Notes: a model not told the origin generated them from the letters alone. DNA of 64,000 nt from Desmonostoc vinosum HA7617-LM4 (GCA_019359515.1 JAHHHC010000009.1:62001-126000), one strand, 5' to 3'; positions 17,340 through 27,087 are shown, counted from the first letter of the stretch. Numbers and translations: made by a program.

Positions 17340-17717
17340 AACTTTGTCCTTATCTTAAACTCTAACGAGATTAACATTTACACAAATCGAAAGTTAAAAA
17401 TTTCCAAAACTTTGCGGAATACCGTCGTTCGCCTGTGAATTTTATAACAAATACCTATTTACACTGCTAAAGTAAGTGATGACTTTAGGAGGAGCCACAA
17501 GAATTGTAGCTATGATATGCTTCCGAAACTAGAGTAAAGGCGCTTGATTACACATTTAGTGTACAATGATCTATTTTGCGTCTTTTGATTTCTTACAGAG
17601 CGCTCTAGTATGGTTTTGTTGAAAGAAAATATACTTTCAGCAGCCGCACAAACGCTCTTTTCAGCTGCCTTAGTAAAATCCCACAATTGGGATGTGTCTC
17701 CGCCGCAAGGAGTTTTT
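17340..17717. other. Intergenic region between divergent genes
   Basis: 378 bp. The rightmost part carries the ribosome binding site AAGGAG at 17707-17712 for the next gene. A frame open from 17610 extends that gene by 36 residues but lacks a ribosome site, so I leave it out. Nothing else recognised. Confidence 0.4.
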
Positions 17718-18746
17718 ATGAATTCCGACCTGATGCCGTTGCCTGAATCCTCCAACTCTTCCGATTCTCCAGCCTCTAACCAGGCTCAAACCACTATAGA
17801 AACGCCTACTAATGTTCATCACATAGCCCCACCAATTCCATCTCCTAAGCCACAGAATTCGCCCGTTGATGCTGGCGAAACTGCTGCAAGTGATAACTTA
17901 GCCAATCGACTGCAACCGATTCCACCTCCTAGTGAACCGATGCAATATCGAGCGATTGGCTTAGTCCGTGGTCGTTACCTCGCAAGCAGCGAACAATTTA
18001 CTCAAGGAATGCTGCTAACAGCAGATGGCGTAGAACTAAATGCCGTCCTTCTAGGTCGGATTATGAGCTTAGTCAAAAATCACTTAGATCTAGAAAAAGA
18101 ACATCTGTGGGTGGTTTATCCACGCACAAGGCAAGAAAACGATACCTTGCATCTGCAAATCGTCGGAGTTTGGGAGCCAGAAAATTTAGCTAAGCAACCA
18201 ATAGACGAAGACGAGCAAGAGCAAGAATCAGAAAATTTAGAAATATCTGATGAGAGCTTATCTGAGAGTTCGCCAGAAAATATAACTACCCTAACGCCTT
18301 CATCAGAAATTAACGATGGTGGTTTTTCAGTTCGTGGTGAGGTAGTCTATCAGTCTTTTGACGCTAAGAGTTTAGTGGTCAAAATCAAGCAGGCTGCACG
18401 TAAACCAACTGATAAACCCAAATACTTTAAATTAAAACTGAGGGGCGTGCTTGGCACCAAAGCTGTAGGTAAGTTTTGGGACTTTCAAGTGAAGCGAGAA
18501 GCTGACGCCTTGGTGGTAGAGAATGCTCAAGCGATCGCGGATTTGCCCAAAAAACGCAGACCACCGCAAAGAGGTGGCGCTGGTGGTGGCGGCCCCCGTG
18601 GCAGAAAGCCATTCCCTCCCAGACGCAATGGAGAAACACCACGCCCCATCAAAAAAACAGCTGGCGACCCTTCGGTAGTATCAAAACCTGTACCTAAAAT
18701 ACCGACTCCCAAGCCCGTTAAGCGACCGAAACCACCGCAGGAGTAG
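17718..18746 (+). CDS. Cyanobacterial protein of unknown function with basic RGG-like tail
   Basis: 342 residues from the ATG at 17718 preceded by AAGGAG. Residues 1-75 are Pro/Ser-rich and disordered. Residues ~76-155 (YRAIGLVRGRYLASSEQFTQ and following) form a compact domain, linked by an acidic stretch to a second one around FSVRGEVVYQSFDAKSLVVK. The last ~65 residues are strongly basic, Gly/Pro/Arg-rich (RGGAGGGGPRGRKPFPPRR), like nucleic-acid-binding tails. RNA or DNA binding is an inference from composition. Homologues seem conserved among cyanobacteria, without known function. Confidence 0.75.
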   Translation: MNSDLMPLPESSNSSDSPASNQAQTTIETPTNVHHIAPPIPSPKPQNSPVDAGETAASDNLANRLQPIPPPSEPMQYRAIGLVRGRYLASSEQFTQGMLLTADGVELNAVLLGRIMSLVKNHLDLEKEHLWVVYPRTRQENDTLHLQIVGVWEPENLAKQPIDEDEQEQESENLEISDESLSESSPENITTLTPSSEINDGGFSVRGEVVYQSFDAKSLVVKIKQAARKPTDKPKYFKLKLRGVLGTKAVGKFWDFQVKREADALVVENAQAIADLPKKRRPPQRGGAGGGGPRGRKPFPPRRNGETPRPIKKTAGDPSVVSKPVPKIPTPKPVKRPKPPQE

Positions 18747-18761
18747 CACTTCGACTGCGCT

Positions 18762-18903
18762 CAGTGACCGGGAGTAGGGAGTAGGGAGTGGGGAGTGGGG
18801 GAGAAATAAGCAATTCCCGTGGGCTGAGCGAAGTCGAAGCCCCCAATCCCCAATCCCCAATCCCCAGTCCCCAATCCCCAGTCCCCAATCCCCAATCCCC
18901 ATT
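18762..18903. repeat. STRR and related dispersed repeats
   Basis: GGGAGTA/GGGGAGT heptamers at 18768-18799 are followed by GAGCGAAGTCGAAG and then CCCCAAT/CCCCAGT units at 18840-18901. The tract separates two convergent genes and gives rise to spurious GDWGLGIG-type frames. Confidence 0.9.
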
Positions 18904-18904
18904 C

Positions 18905-20074
18905 TCAAAAATCCGTCCAGCGGTCTTGGGGTAGAAAAGACCGCTGCATCGGGATTGCAGAAACTGGTTCTGTGAGGGTAAATTTACCTGCTTCAATCCA
19001 CTGTTTTAACTCTAGGGCGACTTGCCTGGAGAAAAACAAACTGGCTAAAGGAGCAACGCGTACTGCTTTGCCCTCAATGGTGATGCGCCCAGATTTGAGT
19101 TGGGCGTAACTCACCAAACCAAAGGTAGGACGAACGCGACGAGGAATCGAAAAATCTACAATTGGGGCTACCAGTTCTTTGTCTTGCACCCCACAGTGTT
19201 CAACTACTTGTTCATTCAGTACAGGAATTGGTACACCAACGCCCAACATCAATGAAGGGCCGTAACTTTTGAAATAACAACCCCGCACCCAATGAGCATC
19301 CATTTGTTTCGCATCACCAATTAAAGCTAAAGTTGCAGCCGGGCCTATAGGTGTGCGATTGGGTAAGCGCTTTTGTAAAGGAAAATGCTGTGTACCTTCC
19401 CAAGCCACATAGCCAATACCACCACCTAAAAAAATTCGCGTACCAATACCAATAAGTTGCAAATCAGGATCATTGAGTAGGGGAGAAATCGCACCTGGAT
19501 TTGAGTAAACGGCATTTCCTAGACGCGGTTGTAATGGGCCAAGATAAGTAAAAAGCGGGCGATCGCCTCCATTCACACCTACAATAAAATTTTGATAAAG
19601 ATTGCGCGGATTAAATAAATAAAACTGATTAATTGTGTCACTAGTGATTGTGGTTTCAAATGTCGCCCTGGGGTAACAATCTGTAACTTGTCCTTGCGCC
19701 CTGACATGGACAGATTTACCCGCGATCAAATCTTCTATAACATGCCCACCGCCGCGTTCCCTAGCTTCCTCTCCATCCATAGCTTCCACGGCACAACTCG
19801 CACCCAAATATAAATCTACAGCCCCAAAACCCGAATACGCTGGCACACCATCCAACCAGCAACGGCGAATTTTGATTGGGGGGTCTGTGTGCCCAAGATT
19901 AATAATTGCACCACTCGATTCCATCGGCTCAAAAGTGCCAGTGGTAATAATATCAACTTCCTTAGCAGCCTTGCTAACACCAACTTCCGTAACTCGTGCT
20001 TTCAATTCCTCAGCCGTCAAAACTACCGCACGTTGACGGCTAATTTTCTCATTGATTTCTGCAATTGTTCGCAT
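18905..20074 (-). CDS. Homocysteine biosynthesis protein (HcyBio family)
   Basis: 389 residues matching the HcyBio/DUF39 family along its length, including [20 protein letters not shown], the single-cysteine stretch [12 protein letters not shown] and [14 protein letters not shown]. Members are implicated in homocysteine formation from aspartate semialdehyde and a sulfur donor; the family cysteine is around residue 93. The start codon ATG at 20072-20074 is created at the edge of an STRR tract (CCCCAATGCG), so there is no normal ribosome binding site. Confidence 0.87.
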   Translation of the reverse strand: MRTIAEINEKISRQRAVVLTAEELKARVTEVGVSKAAKEVDIITTGTFEPMESSGAIINLGHTDPPIKIRRCWLDGVPAYSGFGAVDLYLGASCAVEAMDGEEARERGGGHVIEDLIAGKSVHVRAQGQVTDCYPRATFETTITSDTINQFYLFNPRNLYQNFIVGVNGGDRPLFTYLGPLQPRLGNAVYSNPGAISPLLNDPDLQLIGIGTRIFLGGGIGYVAWEGTQHFPLQKRLPNRTPIGPAATLALIGDAKQMDAHWVRGCYFKSYGPSLMLGVGVPIPVLNEQVVEHCGVQDKELVAPIVDFSIPRRVRPTFGLVSYAQLKSGRITIEGKAVRVAPLASLFFSRQVALELKQWIEAGKFTLTEPVSAIPMQRSFLPQDRWTDF

Positions 20075-20256
20075 TGGGGACTGGGGACTGGGGATTGGGG
20101 ACTGGGGATTGGGGACTGGGGATTGGGGACTGGGGATTGGGGACTGGGGATTGGGGACTGGGGATTGGGGACTGGGGACTGGGGACTGGGGACTGGGGAT
20201 TGGGGATTGGGGACTGGGGATTGGGGATTGGGGATTGGGGATTGGGGACTGGGGTA
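20075..20256. repeat. Long STRR heptamer tract upstream of the HcyBio gene
   Basis: About 26 consecutive heptamers of GGGGACT and GGGGATT in irregular alternation. It fills the region where the minus-strand gene's promoter and ribosome site should lie and also lies upstream of the divergent monooxygenase gene. It is the longest such tract in the window. Confidence 0.93.
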
Positions 20257-20412
20257 TTCAATCCTTTCCTTGACAATTTTCTCTTTACTTTGGGGTTCTT
20301 GGCGGTTGTTCTCTGACTACAGTAACCATCAGATATGCTTCCAACGGCAGTGTTACATATTAGCAGTCATAAACACAATGTAAATAGTTCTCACCTGCAA
20401 AAAGATGTGAAC

Positions 20413-21603
20413 ATGCCAAAAACAGATCTTATAGTAGAAAAAGTTGCCATTATCGGTGCTGGGCCTGGTGGCTTGGCTACAGCGATCGCACTGCGAAATC
20501 AAGGGTTTGATGTGCAAGTGTACGAAAAAGCCCAAGAATTTCAACCCGCTGGTACTGGTTTAGGACTAGTGCCCAATGGCTTAAACTGCCTAGAAGCGAT
20601 CGCGCCGGGAATAGTCGAGACTCTCAAAAGTTCAGGTTGCCAGGTTCACCACATACTTCTCAAAAATTTTACTGGAGAAACAATTCGTACTAACTCCGCC
20701 ACACACACCAAAAAATACGGACAACCATTATTGACTATTTGGTGGTGGCGCTTACAGCAAGTTTTAGCATCTAGATTACCATCAGATATCATCCACCTCA
20801 ACCATCGCTGTATTGGTTTTGAGCAAAATGAAAGTGGTGTGAAAGTAGATTTTGATGGCAGAGAAACAATAGATGCAGATTTACTGATTGGTGCTGATGG
20901 CGTTAACTCCATCATTAGAGCAACTTTAATAGGAGATGGCAAGCCCAATTATGTAGGTAGTATGTGTTGGCGTGCTGTGATTAAGTATCATCATGAATTA
21001 TTTGATGATTATGATTTAGTTTTCATCAAAGGCAATAAACAGTTCATGTATCTGCTGAATGTGGGCGACGGATATACTTGTTGGATTAGTCGCAAGTTTT
21101 CGCCAGATTACTCTCTTTGTGCAAGTGCTGATGAAGTTAAGTCTCGCATTCTCCATGAATTAACTGACTGGGATTCATCTTTTCGGGCTGTAGTGGAAGC
21201 CACACCAGCCGCACAAATTTGGGAAGGGCCAATTTGCGATCGCCCACCTTTAAATCACTGGAGTCAAGGCAGAGTGACTTTATTAGGCGATGCCGCTCAT
21301 CCAATGGCACCCGCCGCTGGACAAGGAGCAAATTGCACTTTTGAAGATGCTTACGAGTTGCAAGCGTGCTTATCCCAAGCATCTACTTTACAGGCGGCTC
21401 TTACACACTACGAAAAACGTCGCATCGAGCGCACAAAAGTCATTCAAGCTCACAGTGCCTTGGGTGAGATGCGTTACTACGAGACAGAAACTGAAAAATC
21501 TGCTAGGCAACAACAACAGCCGCAGATAAATTATGATGACTTTCAAAATTGGCTATTGAACTACCAGCCATCTTTAGATGTTTTCAAAACTCAAGAAGTG
21601 TGA
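20413..21603 (+). CDS. FAD-dependent aromatic-type monooxygenase
   Basis: 396 residues from the ATG at 20413 (an in-frame ATG at 20335 would add 26 residues of unlikely sequence). The FAD-binding GxGxxG appears as VAIIGAGPGGLATAIALR, the second motif as LLIGADGVNS and the third as VTLLGDAAHPMAPAAGQGAN. These define the PHBH-type flavin monooxygenases, which hydroxylate or epoxidise aromatic and isoprenoid substrates using NAD(P)H and O2. The substrate cannot be named; zeaxanthin epoxidase-like and salicylate hydroxylase-like enzymes share this layout. Confidence 0.85.
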   Translation: MPKTDLIVEKVAIIGAGPGGLATAIALRNQGFDVQVYEKAQEFQPAGTGLGLVPNGLNCLEAIAPGIVETLKSSGCQVHHILLKNFTGETIRTNSATHTKKYGQPLLTIWWWRLQQVLASRLPSDIIHLNHRCIGFEQNESGVKVDFDGRETIDADLLIGADGVNSIIRATLIGDGKPNYVGSMCWRAVIKYHHELFDDYDLVFIKGNKQFMYLLNVGDGYTCWISRKFSPDYSLCASADEVKSRILHELTDWDSSFRAVVEATPAAQIWEGPICDRPPLNHWSQGRVTLLGDAAHPMAPAAGQGANCTFEDAYELQACLSQASTLQAALTHYEKRRIERTKVIQAHSALGEMRYYETETEKSARQQQQPQINYDDFQNWLLNYQPSLDVFKTQEV

Positions 21604-21654
21604 TCATGAGACCAGATTAAGCCATGACGTGCGCCTCAAGTTGAAGGCAAAATT

Positions 21655-21786
21655 GTGGTGATCAACAGCGAAATCGTTGCCTGCGATCGCCTTGAAGCCC
21701 GTCATCCAAATGCCCAGATTTGGATTGTCCGCATTGGTTCTCGCCACGTTCGTCGATTTGGTAGACTTAAGGCATTGATTGGCTAA
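21655..21786 (+). CDS. Possible short protein or truncated gene before Uma2
   Basis: A frame of about 43 residues from tandem GTG codons (VVINSEIVACDRLEARHPNA) to TAA, eight bases before the Uma2 ATG. Residues are protein-like, including an RIGSRHVRRFGRL stretch, but the frame extends upstream without ATG to a TGA at 21625, so it could be the end of a decayed gene. Function unknown. Confidence 0.35.
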   Translation: MVINSEIVACDRLEARHPNAQIWIVRIGSRHVRRFGRLKALIG

Positions 21787-21794
21787 GTTGACCT

Positions 21795-22421
21795 ATGACC
21801 ATTGCCATCGATCAAACAATACAACAGAAGCCACTCAGCTTTGACGAGTTTCTCACCCGTTATGGTGGCAATAACCGCTATGAACTGATTGATGGAGAGG
21901 TGTTTGACTTGGAACCAACAGAACTGCATGAAGAGGTTGCAGCCTTCATTACCGCAAAGATCTGTGTCCTGATCAACACAACAGACTTGCCTTGGTTTGT
22001 CCTTCAGCGGGGACTGTTGCGCCCTTCTAACATTGGTATGACAGCATTTCGACCTGATGTTGCAGTTGTTGATCGAGATCAACTTACTAAAGAACTGCTT
22101 TGGTCTGATCAGTCAATCCTAACGCTAGGCAGTTCGATTAAATTTGTGGCAGAAGTTGTTAGTAGCAACTGGCAAAATGATTACGCCCGTAAGGTTGAAG
22201 ACTACGCGGTTTTAGGCATTCCCGAATATTGGATTGCAGACTATGCAGGTAATGGTGGTACTCGACACATTGGCAAGCCCAAACAACCCATCCTCTCTAT
22301 CTGTACACTAGTGAATGGGGAGTATGAAATTCAGCAGTTTCGGGGTAATCAAACCATCGTCTCTCTAACCTTCCCAGATTTAAAACTGACGGCTGAACAG
22401 GTGTTAAGAGCTGGTAGGTAA
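21795..22421 (+). CDS. Uma2-family (DUF820) putative endonuclease
   Basis: 208 residues of the PD-(D/E)xK-like Uma2 family, which is greatly expanded in cyanobacteria. Landmarks: NNRYELIDGEVFDLEPT near the start, FRPDVAVVDRDQL (catalytic Asp), IKFVAEVVSSNWQNDYARK (Glu and following Lys) and GIPEYWIADY. A role in DNA metabolism or mobile elements is assumed for the family but unproven. The preceding short frame ends 8 nt upstream. Confidence 0.85.
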   Translation: MTIAIDQTIQQKPLSFDEFLTRYGGNNRYELIDGEVFDLEPTELHEEVAAFITAKICVLINTTDLPWFVLQRGLLRPSNIGMTAFRPDVAVVDRDQLTKELLWSDQSILTLGSSIKFVAEVVSSNWQNDYARKVEDYAVLGIPEYWIADYAGNGGTRHIGKPKQPILSICTLVNGEYEIQQFRGNQTIVSLTFPDLKLTAEQVLRAGR

Positions 22422-22495
22422 AATCGCCATAATTCGACTACCCGCGATGTGAAATCGATATCTGTTAACAGGCGAGCGGATACCATAATCCCTTT

Positions 22496-23104
22496 CTAAC
22501 TTGCTGCTAACTCGCCCCAATTCACGTAGGGCAGTTTAGCGGCTGTTGCCCGAATTTGGTCAGCGTTGGCTACTAACTGCCCACAAGCATCCCAACTACC
22601 AGAAACGAACATATTTCTAGAACCTTCACCAATGGCAACCGAAGCGGTGTATTCAGCAATTTGCACTTGTAAAGTCTCTAGATTTACTGTCACAGTTGCT
22701 TGGGGATTGGCAGTAACTAACTCTTGCAGTTGTTTGACAACAGCTGCATCAGCTGTCACACAAGGTATGCCCATAGCGACGCAGTTACCGAAAAAGATTT
22801 CCGCAAAGCTTTCCCCAATGAGGGCTTGAATTCCCCATTTGGCGATCGCTTGGGGTGCGTGTTCCCGCGATGAACCACAGCCAAAGTTACGGTTAACTAT
22901 TAAAACTTTTGCTCCTTGATACTGGGGTTGATCAAAAGGATGCTCACCTTTTAATGCTTTGCGGTCATCAATAAATACGCCTTCGCCCAAACCATCAAAC
23001 GTGACAGCTTTTAAATAACGTGCCGGAATAATGCGATCGGTATCTATGTCATTACCTACTAAAGGTATACCGCGTCCTGAAACTGTTTTAACTTCGCTGA
23101 CCAT
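22496..23104 (-). CDS. leuD: 3-isopropylmalate dehydratase small subunit
   Basis: 202 residues, the swivelling domain of isopropylmalate isomerase in leucine synthesis. Key stretches: [30 protein letters not shown] (substrate-binding signature) and [12 protein letters not shown]. It pairs with LeuC, encoded immediately upstream on the same strand 146 bp away, with a dispersed repeat in between. Length is normal. Confidence 0.96.
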   Translation of the reverse strand: MVSEVKTVSGRGIPLVGNDIDTDRIIPARYLKAVTFDGLGEGVFIDDRKALKGEHPFDQPQYQGAKVLIVNRNFGCGSSREHAPQAIAKWGIQALIGESFAEIFFGNCVAMGIPCVTADAAVVKQLQELVTANPQATVTVNLETLQVQIAEYTASVAIGEGSRNMFVSGSWDACGQLVANADQIRATAAKLPYVNWGELAAS

Positions 23105-23175
23105 AAGTTATTTATTAGTGGTTAGTCATTCATTATTTGCTGTAAAGCTTTTAAATGAAAGCTCTTTCTAGATGT

Positions 23176-23250
23176 TTTAATTACGAATTACGAATTACGT
23201 TAGCGCAGCGGTAGCGAGTCCGCGAGCGTCATTACGAATTACGAACGTAA
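23176..23250. repeat. ATTACGA and AGCGGTAGCGAGTC dispersed repeats between leuC and leuD
   Basis: Contains ATTACGA heptamers and a GTAGCGAGTCCGCGAGCGTC segment shared with tracts at 24806-25010 and 33794-33917. It splits the leuCD pair without disrupting either gene. Confidence 0.85.
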
Positions 23251-24654
23251 CTACAACAACTCACGCACATCAGATACTTCACCTTTAATTGCAGCAGTCA
23301 CGACCATCGCCGGACTCATCAGCAGTGTACGCCCAGAAGATGAACCTTGCCGACCTTTAAAGTTGCGGTTGGAGGAAGAAGCACTAATCTGTCTGCCTTG
23401 AAGCTTATCGGGGTTCATCGCTAAGCACATAGAACATCCCGGTTCACGCCACTCAAACCCCGCTTCCTGAAAGATTCTGTGGAGTCCTTCGGCTTCTGCT
23501 TCTTGCTTGACGCGTTCAGAACCAGGGACAACAAAAGCTTTGATGCCCTCAGCAACGTGGCGACCTTGGGCAATTTTGGCAGCTTCCCTTAAATCGCTGA
23601 TTCTACCGTTTGTACAACTACCAATAAAGCAAACATCAATTTTCGTGCCTTTAATGGGTTGACCAGGATACAAATCCATGTATTGATAAGCCTCTTCTGC
23701 AACGAAGCGGTCTTCTTCTGGCAGTTCTTCTGGTAATGGTACTAATTGGTTAATACCAATACCTTGACCAGGTGTAATTCCCCAGGTAACTGTGGGTGGA
23801 ATCTCAGCAGCATCAAATACTACTACATCATCGTACTCAGCATCAGCATTACTACGAATTGATTCCCACCAAGCCACGGCTTTGTCCCAATCTGCGCCTT
23901 TGGGAGCAAAATCTCTACCTTTTAAATAGTCGTAGGTAACTTGATCGGGGTTGACATAACCACAACGCGCACCACCTTCTATCGCCATGTTGCAGACTGT
24001 CATCCGTTCTTCCATGTTCATTTGTTCAAAGGTCGTACCTGCATATTCATAGGCGTAGCCCACACCGCCTTTAACACCAAGGGTGCGGATGATATGCAAA
24101 ATAACATCTTTGGCGTAGACACCAGGGTTAAGATTGCCGTTAACTTCAATTTTGCGGACTTTCAATTTAGAAAGGGCGAGGGTTTGGGAGGCGAGAACAT
24201 CCCTAACTTGACTAGTACCAATCCCAAAAGCGATCGCCCCAAATGCCCCATGACTAGAAGTATGGCTATCTCCGCAGGCGATCGTCATTCCTGGCTGAGT
24301 CAGTCCTTGTTCGGGGGCGATGACGTGGACTATACCTTGACTACCAGAACCAATGTTGTAAAATTTTATGCTATTTTCTTGACAGTTGCGCTCAATCGCC
24401 TGGATCATTTCCTCCGCCATGTTATCAGTAAACGGGCGTGCTTGATTTTCTGTAGGCACAATATGATCTACTGTGGCGATCGTCCGTTCTGGAAACAATA
24501 CTTTTAGACCCCTCTCGCGTAACATAGCAAAGGCTTGGGGACTAGTAACTTCATGAATTAGATGTAGCCCGATAAATAATTGCGTCAGTCCTGAAGGAAG
24601 TGTACCAACGGTATGTAAGTCCCAAACTTTGTCAAACAGGGTACCTTTGCTCAT
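23251..24654 (-). CDS. leuC: 3-isopropylmalate dehydratase large subunit
   Basis: 467 residues, aconitase family. With LeuD it isomerises 2- to 3-isopropylmalate. The [4Fe-4S] cluster ligands appear in [12 protein letters not shown] and [11 protein letters not shown]; substrate and active-site segments include [19 protein letters not shown] and the [13 protein letters not shown] loop. Full length. Transcribed ahead of leuD. Confidence 0.97.
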   Translation of the reverse strand: MSKGTLFDKVWDLHTVGTLPSGLTQLFIGLHLIHEVTSPQAFAMLRERGLKVLFPERTIATVDHIVPTENQARPFTDNMAEEMIQAIERNCQENSIKFYNIGSGSQGIVHVIAPEQGLTQPGMTIACGDSHTSSHGAFGAIAFGIGTSQVRDVLASQTLALSKLKVRKIEVNGNLNPGVYAKDVILHIIRTLGVKGGVGYAYEYAGTTFEQMNMEERMTVCNMAIEGGARCGYVNPDQVTYDYLKGRDFAPKGADWDKAVAWWESIRSNADAEYDDVVVFDAAEIPPTVTWGITPGQGIGINQLVPLPEELPEEDRFVAEEAYQYMDLYPGQPIKGTKIDVCFIGSCTNGRISDLREAAKIAQGRHVAEGIKAFVVPGSERVKQEAEAEGLHRIFQEAGFEWREPGCSMCLAMNPDKLQGRQISASSSNRNFKGRQGSSSGRTLLMSPAMVVTAAIKGEVSDVRELL

Positions 24655-24730
24655 ACGTCAATCAATACTTTAAGGAGTCGGATCTCTCATGGTATCAAAA
24701 AAGTAAAGCAATTTACATGCAAGTTAAAAC

Positions 24731-24782
24731 GTTCCGTGGGTTTAAGTCCCCCGGTTCTATAATCGGCAAGTTTTGTGTTGGA
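24731..24782 (+). repeat. 52-bp direct repeat, left copy
   Basis: Begins GTTCCGTGGGTTTAAGTC and ends TTTTGTGTTGG. It differs at about four positions from 27088-27139, in the same orientation. The two copies flank the restriction-modification gene. Confidence 0.75.
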
Positions 24783-24805
24783 GTGAAATCTCTATTACAA
24801 AACTT

Positions 24806-25010
24806 AATTACGCGCTTCGTAGCGGTAGCGATAGCGTAGCGTAAAGCCTGCGGCATAGCTTCGCTTAGAGCGAGTCATCTCCCAAGGGGAGACGCCAAAG
24901 GCGAACGAGCGTCGGTACGAGCGTCAGCGTAAAGCCTGCGGCATAGCTTCGCTTAGAGCGACACAGGAGCGTCGCGTCATTACGAATTACGAATTACGAA
25001 TTATTTAATT
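24806..25010. repeat. Mosaic of short dispersed repeats
   Basis: Holds two copies of an AGCGTAAAGCCTGCGGCATA unit that continue AGCTTCGCTTAGAGCGA, plus GGAGACGCCAAAGGCGAACG and three ATTACGA units. This type of nested small repeat is typical of Nostocales intergenic DNA. Confidence 0.85.
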
Positions 25011-25217
25011 TCCTTGTATGGCATTTATCAGCCACACACCTATGTGATTTTTCACACAACTAGTGCAGGAAAATATCTCTTCCCTACTGCCTACTCTCCA
25101 CTCCCTATTTTCAAGCTGGAGAGACGCTAAATAAATTTGGGCTAAACTAAAACATTGCATATCTAGCAATCAAATATCTCAAAGACCAAGGAATTACCAC
25201 CTCACGGATTTTAACCC

Positions 25218-27074
25218 ATGCCGGACATAGATTTTAGTGTTCAGATACCAGAGGTAAAACTAGTTACAGACTTACAGCAAATAGAAGCAGCTAATCTGCA
25301 AAATTGGCAGAGTCAAGTTATTCTAGGTGACTGTTTAAAAGTTTTAAAGCAGATGCCAGAGGGCATAGTTGACTTAATTGTGACATCTCCTCCCTATGCT
25401 GATAGTCGTAAAAAGACATATGGTGGCATTACACCAGATCAGTATGTTGCTTGGTTTTTGCCAATTTCTCAAGAGTTAAAAAGAGTTTTAAAACCGGGTG
25501 GAACATTCATACTCAACATTAAAGAAAAAGTAGTGAATGGGCAAAGGCACAACTATGTAATTAAGCTAATATTAGAACTGCAAAATCAAGGCTGGCTATG
25601 GACTGAAGAATATATTTGGCATAAAAAAAATAGTTTTCCTGGTAAGTGGTCTAATCGTTTTAGAGATTCTTGGGAACGTTGTATTCAATTCAATAAAGAA
25701 CAGGATTTTGAACAAGAAGTGCCTGACGACTGGGAACATTGTATCCAGTTTAATAAACAAAAGAAATTCAAAATGTATCAAGAAAGTGTCATGGTTCCTA
25801 TGGGGGATTGGGCCAAGTCTAGACTGAAGAACTTAAGCGACACCGATAAAAGAAGAGATAATTCTAGAGTTGAAAGTGGTTTTGGTAAGAATATCTCAAA
25901 TTGGTTACAACGAAAAATGGCTTATCCAACCAATGTTCTACATTTGTCAACGGAGTGCAGTAATAAAAATCATAGTGCGGCATTTCCTAAATCTTTACCA
26001 TCATGGTTCATTAAGTTATTTACTGAGCAGGGAGACACAATATTAGATCCTTTTCTTGGTTCTGGGACTACATGTGTGGCAGCAAAAGAGTTAGGCAGAA
26101 ATTATATTGGTATTGAAATTAAAAAAGAGTATTGCGAATTAGCTGTTTCAAATATTGAAAAAGCAAAACTTAATACTCAACTAATAACATTGACACAATC
26201 TATGGAAAACTCATCCATTAATTCAGATTATGATGCATACTATAAGTATCTGGTGCAGCATGTTCTTACACCTTTTTATGAAAAAAGATTTGAAAAACTA
26301 AGAAAACTAAAACTAAAAGATATTCTCAAACGCAAAAATCCCTACCTATTCAAAGCAAAAAATATAGAATTTGCTCAAGATTTTATCAAAAGTATTGTAG
26401 ATGCTTTCCTTTCGTCTCAAGAAGAAACTATTTTTGGGAATTTATTAGAAGGATTTGCTATATACATATCTGCAAACTTATATGGTGGTTTTAAATCTAG
26501 TCTCAATAGTATTGATTTGGAGTTTAAGAAAAATGAAATTTACTATGTGGTAGGAATTAAATCTGGAACTTTTTGGGGAAACTCTGACCAGATAAATAGA
26601 ATGAAAGACAATTTTAAAAAAGCTAAACAAGCTTTGAGAAACCAAGGTATAACAGATACAATTATTGCTGTCAATGGTTGTATGTATGGAAAAGATCGAA
26701 ATCCATTAAAAGAAGATTTAGATCCAGATAAGTCTTATTACAAGTATGCTGGACAGGAATTCTGGAATTTTATTTCTGAGGACGAAAATCTCTACCAAGA
26801 GATAATTGTACCAATTGATCAAGAAGCGAAAAATAAAGATGAACTCTTTAAAACTACATACAATACAAAGGTTAATGAAATGACCTTTGAATTTATGCAG
26901 TATTTTATGAACAATGGTCAAATACATTGGGCTAAGCTTGTAGATTATGTTTCTAAAAAAGGAGAGGTTAAATTAGAGGCTTCACCACAACAAATGACAT
27001 TAGATTTGGATGAAAGCTCAGATTTTGAAGATACATTAGATTTGGCAGATGCTCTAGATTTTGAAGAAAATTAG
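25218..27074 (+). CDS. Fused DNA methyltransferase and PmeII-like restriction endonuclease
   Basis: 618 residues. Residues ~30-320 are a beta-class DNA methyltransferase: catalytic motif IV TSPPY (56-60) precedes the AdoMet motif DPFLGSGTT (277-285). TSPPY favours N4-cytosine methylation; adenine is possible. Residues ~340-560 resemble PmeII-type restriction endonucleases as I remember them, with a PD-(D/E)xK core IDLEF (D433, E435) and VGIKSG (K448). A 20-residue tandem duplication occurs at ~149-188 (WERCIQFNK and WEHCIQFNK). The gene is A+T-richer than its neighbours, lies between 52-bp direct repeats and is followed by a CRISPR array, suggesting acquisition by transfer. The tail is acidic. 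No separate specificity or controller gene is present. Confidence 0.82.
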   Translation: MPDIDFSVQIPEVKLVTDLQQIEAANLQNWQSQVILGDCLKVLKQMPEGIVDLIVTSPPYADSRKKTYGGITPDQYVAWFLPISQELKRVLKPGGTFILNIKEKVVNGQRHNYVIKLILELQNQGWLWTEEYIWHKKNSFPGKWSNRFRDSWERCIQFNKEQDFEQEVPDDWEHCIQFNKQKKFKMYQESVMVPMGDWAKSRLKNLSDTDKRRDNSRVESGFGKNISNWLQRKMAYPTNVLHLSTECSNKNHSAAFPKSLPSWFIKLFTEQGDTILDPFLGSGTTCVAAKELGRNYIGIEIKKEYCELAVSNIEKAKLNTQLITLTQSMENSSINSDYDAYYKYLVQHVLTPFYEKRFEKLRKLKLKDILKRKNPYLFKAKNIEFAQDFIKSIVDAFLSSQEETIFGNLLEGFAIYISANLYGGFKSSLNSIDLEFKKNEIYYVVGIKSGTFWGNSDQINRMKDNFKKAKQALRNQGITDTIIAVNGCMYGKDRNPLKEDLDPDKSYYKYAGQEFWNFISEDENLYQEIIVPIDQEAKNKDELFKTTYNTKVNEMTFEFMQYFMNNGQIHWAKLVDYVSKKGEVKLEASPQQMTLDLDESSDFEDTLDLADALDFEEN

Positions 27075-27087
27075 AGCAGATTAACAA

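Larger units (their letters stand above)
24655..25217. other. Repeat-rich spacer before the restriction-modification gene
   Basis: 563 bp without a gene. 24731-24782 is a 52-bp repeat, with a second copy after the gene at 27088-27139. 24806-25010 is a mosaic of AGCGGTAGCG, AAAGCCTGCGGCATAGCTTC (twice) and ATTACGA repeats. The last ~200 bp should hold the promoter; no controller protein is evident. Confidence 0.6.

Noticed and set aside
20049-20316. Long [13 protein letters not shown]-type reading frames over the STRR tracts (also near 18681-18996 and 40724-40959)
   Set aside because: They arise because a 7-bp repeat without stop codons is open in several frames on both strands. There are no ribosome sites or non-repeat conserved regions.
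23941-24507. 188-residue frame antisense to leuC
   Set aside because: It lies fully inside a strongly conserved enzyme gene, has no ribosome site and shows no known pattern.
24600-24839. Frame containing FRGFKSPGSIIGKF, considered as a transposase C-terminus
   Set aside because: Only the 52-bp repeat portion looks meaningful; no TnpB or other transposase motif is present.
25155-25247. Short frame NIAYLAIKYLKDQG ahead of and overlapping the restriction-modification start
   Set aside because: Protein-like in composition, but without a start codon and too short; possibly the tail of a lost gene. Not enough support to annotate.
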